DNA of 64,000 nt from Paracidovorax citrulli (GTDB lineage Bacteria; Pseudomonadota; Gammaproteobacteria; Burkholderiales; Burkholderiaceae_C), in NCBI RefSeq assembly GCF_900100305.1, contig NZ_FNEY01000011.1, positions 28,041-92,040 on the forward strand. Direction: 5' to 3'. The position numbers were made by a program, and so were the translations under genes. The first letter of the stretch is position 1; the number at the start of each line of letters is the position of its first letter. The notes under the pieces are model-generated. The model saw nothing but the letters and a program-made list of their open reading frames with translations, had not been told where the DNA came from and did not search any database. Below are positions 60,861 to 64,000 of the stretch, piece after piece.

Positions 60861-63841
60861 AGCACATCATCCAAGGACCTCGCGACTAAGTAGCGCGCCG
60901 GGTTCTCGCCGGTCGCCAGTGCTGCGAAGTGCGCTCGGCCGCACTCGATCTTGGCCCACTCCTTGTCACGTAGATCGTCAGCAAAGAGGCTGCTCTTGGT
61001 TTCCACGACGAAGTACAGGCGCTGCACGCCATCCTTCTGCAGCAGCACAGCCCAGTCCGGATTGTAGTTGCCCAGCGGCGTGGGCACCTTGAACCAGTTC
61101 GGCAGCTTGGCATACAGCAACACGTCCTGGTTGAACTCCAGCGCCTGAGCAAAGTCGCGCTCGGTGGCAGAGTCGTAAACCACATGCTCGTGGATGGACT
61201 TGGCCGTGTCCAGAAGCATGCTCTTCAGGTAGCCGGTCAGCTCCTGCTGCTCGAACAGCTCCTGCGCGTAGACCTGCTGGTCACCCAGCTTCTGATACTT
61301 GATGCCATCGACCAGCGCTAGGCGCTTGCAGCGGTTGATCTGCTCGGCCGTCTGCTCGATGAACTGCTGCGGATTGCGGCGGAAGTCATCCAAGCGCCCC
61401 GACTCGGTCAAGATGGAGACCAGGCTGCGGCGCGTTAATTGGGTACGGTCCTGCAGGTCCGTCAACAGGTCTGGCAGCTCGATGCCCGACTCGTCCAGCC
61501 CCACGGTATAGGCACCGTCCTTTTGCTCCTTGGTCTCGACGCCTGCCTTGCCGATGGCTATGTCGGCCTTGCGCCATTGCAGGCGCGCCTTGGGGATTGG
61601 CGGCGCATCGCGCAACGCCTTCGTGCAGTCTTGAAGCAGCTTCGCGTTGTCGAACTGAACCCGGTAGGTAGTCTTGTGCTTGATGCGGTCCCACAGGGCC
61701 TTGAACTCCTCACCCAGCGTGATCGCCTTGCCATCTGCGTCCTTGCGCAGCGCCACCGTCTTGCGCTCGTCCGCGTTCTTCACCTCCAGGCGACCGCTCA
61801 CCTTGCGCAGCAGCTCCAGCACCTGCGTTCGCTGTGCGGCGAACGCATCGGGCAATGCAAGCGTGCCGTCCTTCAGGGCTTGCTTGAGCGAGTCCTGCAC
61901 CTTGCCCTTGGCGTCGATCTGGCCGGCAGCCTTCAAGTGTTCCCACAACAGCCTGGACTGCTCTACCCCGAAGGCCGTCACCTGCCCGTCAGCGCCGGCC
62001 ACCGGAATGCCGGCGAACTGGTGTGGCTCGACGATGCCGAAGCGGATGCCCGTGTCGGCCTCGATTTCCTTCTGCAGGTTCTCCGCGAAGTCCTCGTACG
62101 ACTCGGTCGCTATGACGGTCAGGCGGTTGACGTCGAAGCCGCGCACCCGCTCCCCGGCCTGGTTCACACACAGGCGCAAGCCGCGGCCGATGGTCTGGCG
62201 CCGTTCACGCTCGGAGCCCATCTCGCGGAGCGCGCAAATCTGGAAGACGTTGGGGTTGTCCCAGCCTTCCTTGAGGGCGGAGTGGCTGAAGATGAACTTC
62301 AGCGGCGTGGCAAAATCCAGCAGCCGCTCCTTCTCCTTCATGATGAGGTTGTAGGCCCGCTCGGCGTTCTCGCGGCCGGCCGCGTTGTTGTCGGCCGTAT
62401 CTGTCCAGCCGCCCTTCTTGTCGATGGAGAAATAGCCGTTGTGCACCTCCTCGGCTGCGGTCGTCAGGTCCACCTCCGCGAACAGGCTCTGGTAGCTGGG
62501 CAGCTTGGCCGCGCGGCGATACTCCTCCTCGAAGATGCGCGCGTAGTCGCCCTTCACCGCCTGGCCTTGTGCATCGAGCTTGCGGTAGCGATCCACTGAC
62601 TCGATGAAGAACAGCGACAGCACCTTGATGCCCTTGGGCCGCAACAGCTTCTCTTTCTCCAGATGCTCGCGGATCGTGCGGCGGATCATCTCCCGCTGCA
62701 CGGCCAACTCGTCCACGCCGCCGTGCGCCTGGCCGATGGCCAGGGCCACCTCACCGCCGGGGTATCGCAGCTCGACGAACTCGGAGCCCTTGGCGGTGTT
62801 GATTTCGCCGACGCGGAAGTCGGCATAGATCGCGCGCTTGGTGACCTGCTGCAGGTCATCCCCGTCGCTGACGGACTCCTCCCTCAGCTTGGGCCCCGCA
62901 GCCTCTTGCACATAAAGTTCCAGCTGCGCGCTGATGCGGCCGCGCTTGTTGGTGACGGCTACCAGCCGCACGTAGGGCTTGTTGAAGGCGTCCTCCACGG
63001 TAGCCGCCGCCACCTCGATCTGCTTGACCAGCTTGCGCTCGTAGGCATCCACTGCGTCCAGCCGGAATACCATGTGGTGCTTGTCGGCATGAGTGGCCGA
63101 GTAGCGCAAGGTGCACAGCGGGTTCATCGCATCCAGCGCGGTCTTGCCCGCGCCGCTCAGGCCGCCGTCCACGCTCTGCGGCTCGTCGACGATGACGATG
63201 GGGTGCGTGGCCCGGATCAGGTCGATGGGCTTCTCGCCGCCGGTCTTCTCACTGTCCTTGTAGAGGTTGTTGACGTCCTTCTTGTTGATGGCGCCGACCG
63301 TCACGACCATCACCTGGATGGCCGAGCTGGTGGCGAAGTTGCGCACCTGCCCCAGCTTGGCCGAGTCGTACAGGAAGAAGTCCACCGGCACGCCGGCGTA
63401 CAGGGCCTTGAAGTGTTCCTCGGTGATCTGCAGCGACTTGTAGACCCCTTCCTTGATGGCCACCGAGGGCACGACGATGACGAACTTGGTGAAGCCGTAG
63501 CGCTTGTTCAACTCGAAGATCGTGCGCAGGTAGACGTAGGTCTTACCGGTACCAGTCTCCATCTCGACAGTGAAGTCGCCTGACGCCAGCGTGCCGGCTG
63601 GCGCCAGGCCGTTGCGCATCTGGACGTCCTGCAGATTCTTCAGCAACTGGTCATCGAGCAGGGTCAGGCGGTTGCCCACGCCCAGGTCGGTTTCGGCTAC
63701 ACCCAAGGTGAGCTGTTGCTCAGGCAGGCGCATCGTGACGGTGAACTCCGTCCGGCAGACCTCCTGACCTCGGAACAAGTCGCAGACCGACTCGATGGCC
63801 TGCTTCTGGTAATCCAGATCGGGCTCGAAATGCAGCTTCAT
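60845..63841 (-). CDS. Type III restriction enzyme Res subunit (helicase/nuclease)
   Basis: This 998-residue protein is the restriction subunit of a type III system. It has Walker A ETGTGKT with Lys100, DEPQ in IVIVDEPQS near 227, motif III YSATHADKHHMV, motif VI QTIGRGLRLCV, and near the C-terminus a PD-(D/E)XK nuclease with Asp near 929 (NPDWAVLL) and ExK near 946 (VETKSS). It should cut 25-27 bp from the Mod-recognised site after ATP-driven sliding. The start overlaps the next upstream gene (ATGA), which is cut at the window edge. No Mod subunit is in the window. Confidence 0.93.
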   Translation of the reverse strand: MKLHFEPDLDYQKQAIESVCDLFRGQEVCRTEFTVTMRLPEQQLTLGVAETDLGVGNRLTLLDDQLLKNLQDVQMRNGLAPAGTLASGDFTVEMETGTGKTYVYLRTIFELNKRYGFTKFVIVVPSVAIKEGVYKSLQITEEHFKALYAGVPVDFFLYDSAKLGQVRNFATSSAIQVMVVTVGAINKKDVNNLYKDSEKTGGEKPIDLIRATHPIVIVDEPQSVDGGLSGAGKTALDAMNPLCTLRYSATHADKHHMVFRLDAVDAYERKLVKQIEVAAATVEDAFNKPYVRLVAVTNKRGRISAQLELYVQEAAGPKLREESVSDGDDLQQVTKRAIYADFRVGEINTAKGSEFVELRYPGGEVALAIGQAHGGVDELAVQREMIRRTIREHLEKEKLLRPKGIKVLSLFFIESVDRYRKLDAQGQAVKGDYARIFEEEYRRAAKLPSYQSLFAEVDLTTAAEEVHNGYFSIDKKGGWTDTADNNAAGRENAERAYNLIMKEKERLLDFATPLKFIFSHSALKEGWDNPNVFQICALREMGSERERRQTIGRGLRLCVNQAGERVRGFDVNRLTVIATESYEDFAENLQKEIEADTGIRFGIVEPHQFAGIPVAGADGQVTAFGVEQSRLLWEHLKAAGQIDAKGKVQDSLKQALKDGTLALPDAFAAQRTQVLELLRKVSGRLEVKNADERKTVALRKDADGKAITLGEEFKALWDRIKHKTTYRVQFDNAKLLQDCTKALRDAPPIPKARLQWRKADIAIGKAGVETKEQKDGAYTVGLDESGIELPDLLTDLQDRTQLTRRSLVSILTESGRLDDFRRNPQQFIEQTAEQINRCKRLALVDGIKYQKLGDQQVYAQELFEQQELTGYLKSMLLDTAKSIHEHVVYDSATERDFAQALEFNQDVLLYAKLPNWFKVPTPLGNYNPDWAVLLQKDGVQRLYFVVETKSSLFADDLRDKEWAKIECGRAHFAALATGENPARYLVARSLDDVLQTVN

Positions 63842-64000
63842 GCACCCACCTGTTCTGCGGCAGGAAGCCAGCCCTTGGCATCGAGCACGTTCAATGCAAT
63901 ACCGATCTGCCGCGGGGTGAACTGCTTCTTCCGGTCGTTCCAGGCATGCGTCTCCCGGACAACGTCTTCAACGCCCCCACCTGCGACCGTGTGGGATGCC
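63838..64000 (-). CDS. Partial hypothetical gene upstream of res
   Basis: An open frame continues past the window edge and encodes the last 53 or so residues: it includes HAWNDRKKQFTPRQIGIALN and ends EQVGA. The stop overlaps the Res ATG, so it is translationally coupled to res. It does not look like a Mod C-terminus, and no family is recognised; it may be a small accessory gene between mod and res. Confidence 0.65.
   Translation of the reverse strand, partial: ASHTVAGGGVEDVVRETHAWNDRKKQFTPRQIGIALNVLDAKGWLPAAEQVGA

Overview
The window is GC-rich (roughly 68-70%) and carries gene families and arrangements typical of a plant- or soil-associated Comamonadaceae bacterium, most likely Acidovorax or a close relative. 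The pointers are many LysR regulators, several Bug/TctC-type binding proteins, metH split into two genes, an SAH riboswitch, and two repeats I recall as common in Comamonadaceae. The genus is an inference from gene content, not a database match.

Left edge (1-4680): a type II-C CRISPR-Cas module. The first 36 bases look like the last repeat of an array lying to the left, followed by a strong terminator. cas9-cas1-cas2 run leftward. The tracrRNA lies just upstream of cas9 and is transcribed divergently from an overlapping promoter. Its anti-repeat shares 19 perfect complementary bases with the edge repeat.

4.7-16.7 kb: the large C-terminal part of methionine synthase (metH) behind an SAH riboswitch, a lipoprotein, then a GntR/FadR-controlled polar amino-acid ABC transporter with an AllA-like protein. 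A convergent unit holds a PLP enzyme and an orphan binding protein under a divergent LysR regulator. A truncated methyltransferase remnant follows.

16.7-34.3 kb: mixed accessory genes. These include a papain-like protease, a muconate-cycloisomerase-like enzyme with a Bug receptor and LysR, a PACE efflux pump with LysR, a possible peptidoglycan hydrolase/DUF4087 pair, a Fur-boxed TonB receptor, an amidase, a PPK2 kinase, a secreted alpha/beta hydrolase, glutamate dehydrogenase, and two uncharacterised proteins.

34.4-42.2 kb: a DNA-processing block. A PD-(D/E)XK nuclease and a Cas4-like-nuclease/DinG-type helicase form an operon behind a LexA-type SOS box. Two tandem serine hydrolases of the beta-lactamase fold follow, then recQ, which carries an in-frame palindromic repeat.

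42.5-54.5 kb: a Bug receptor and a CoA-transferase/cupin/acyl-CoA dehydrogenase/LysR operon, the homocysteine half of metH about 40 kb from its partner, and a sigma54-type two-component system. The latter is followed by a candidate -24/-12 promoter driving two proteins built from four copies of one unnamed domain, plus an MFS transporter.

54.5-64 kb: a chemoreceptor, a NagAa-G-H-Ab-like Rieske oxygenase operon with a divergent NagR-like regulator whose end is frameshifted, then a type III restriction Res subunit and the tail of an unidentified gene cut by the window edge.
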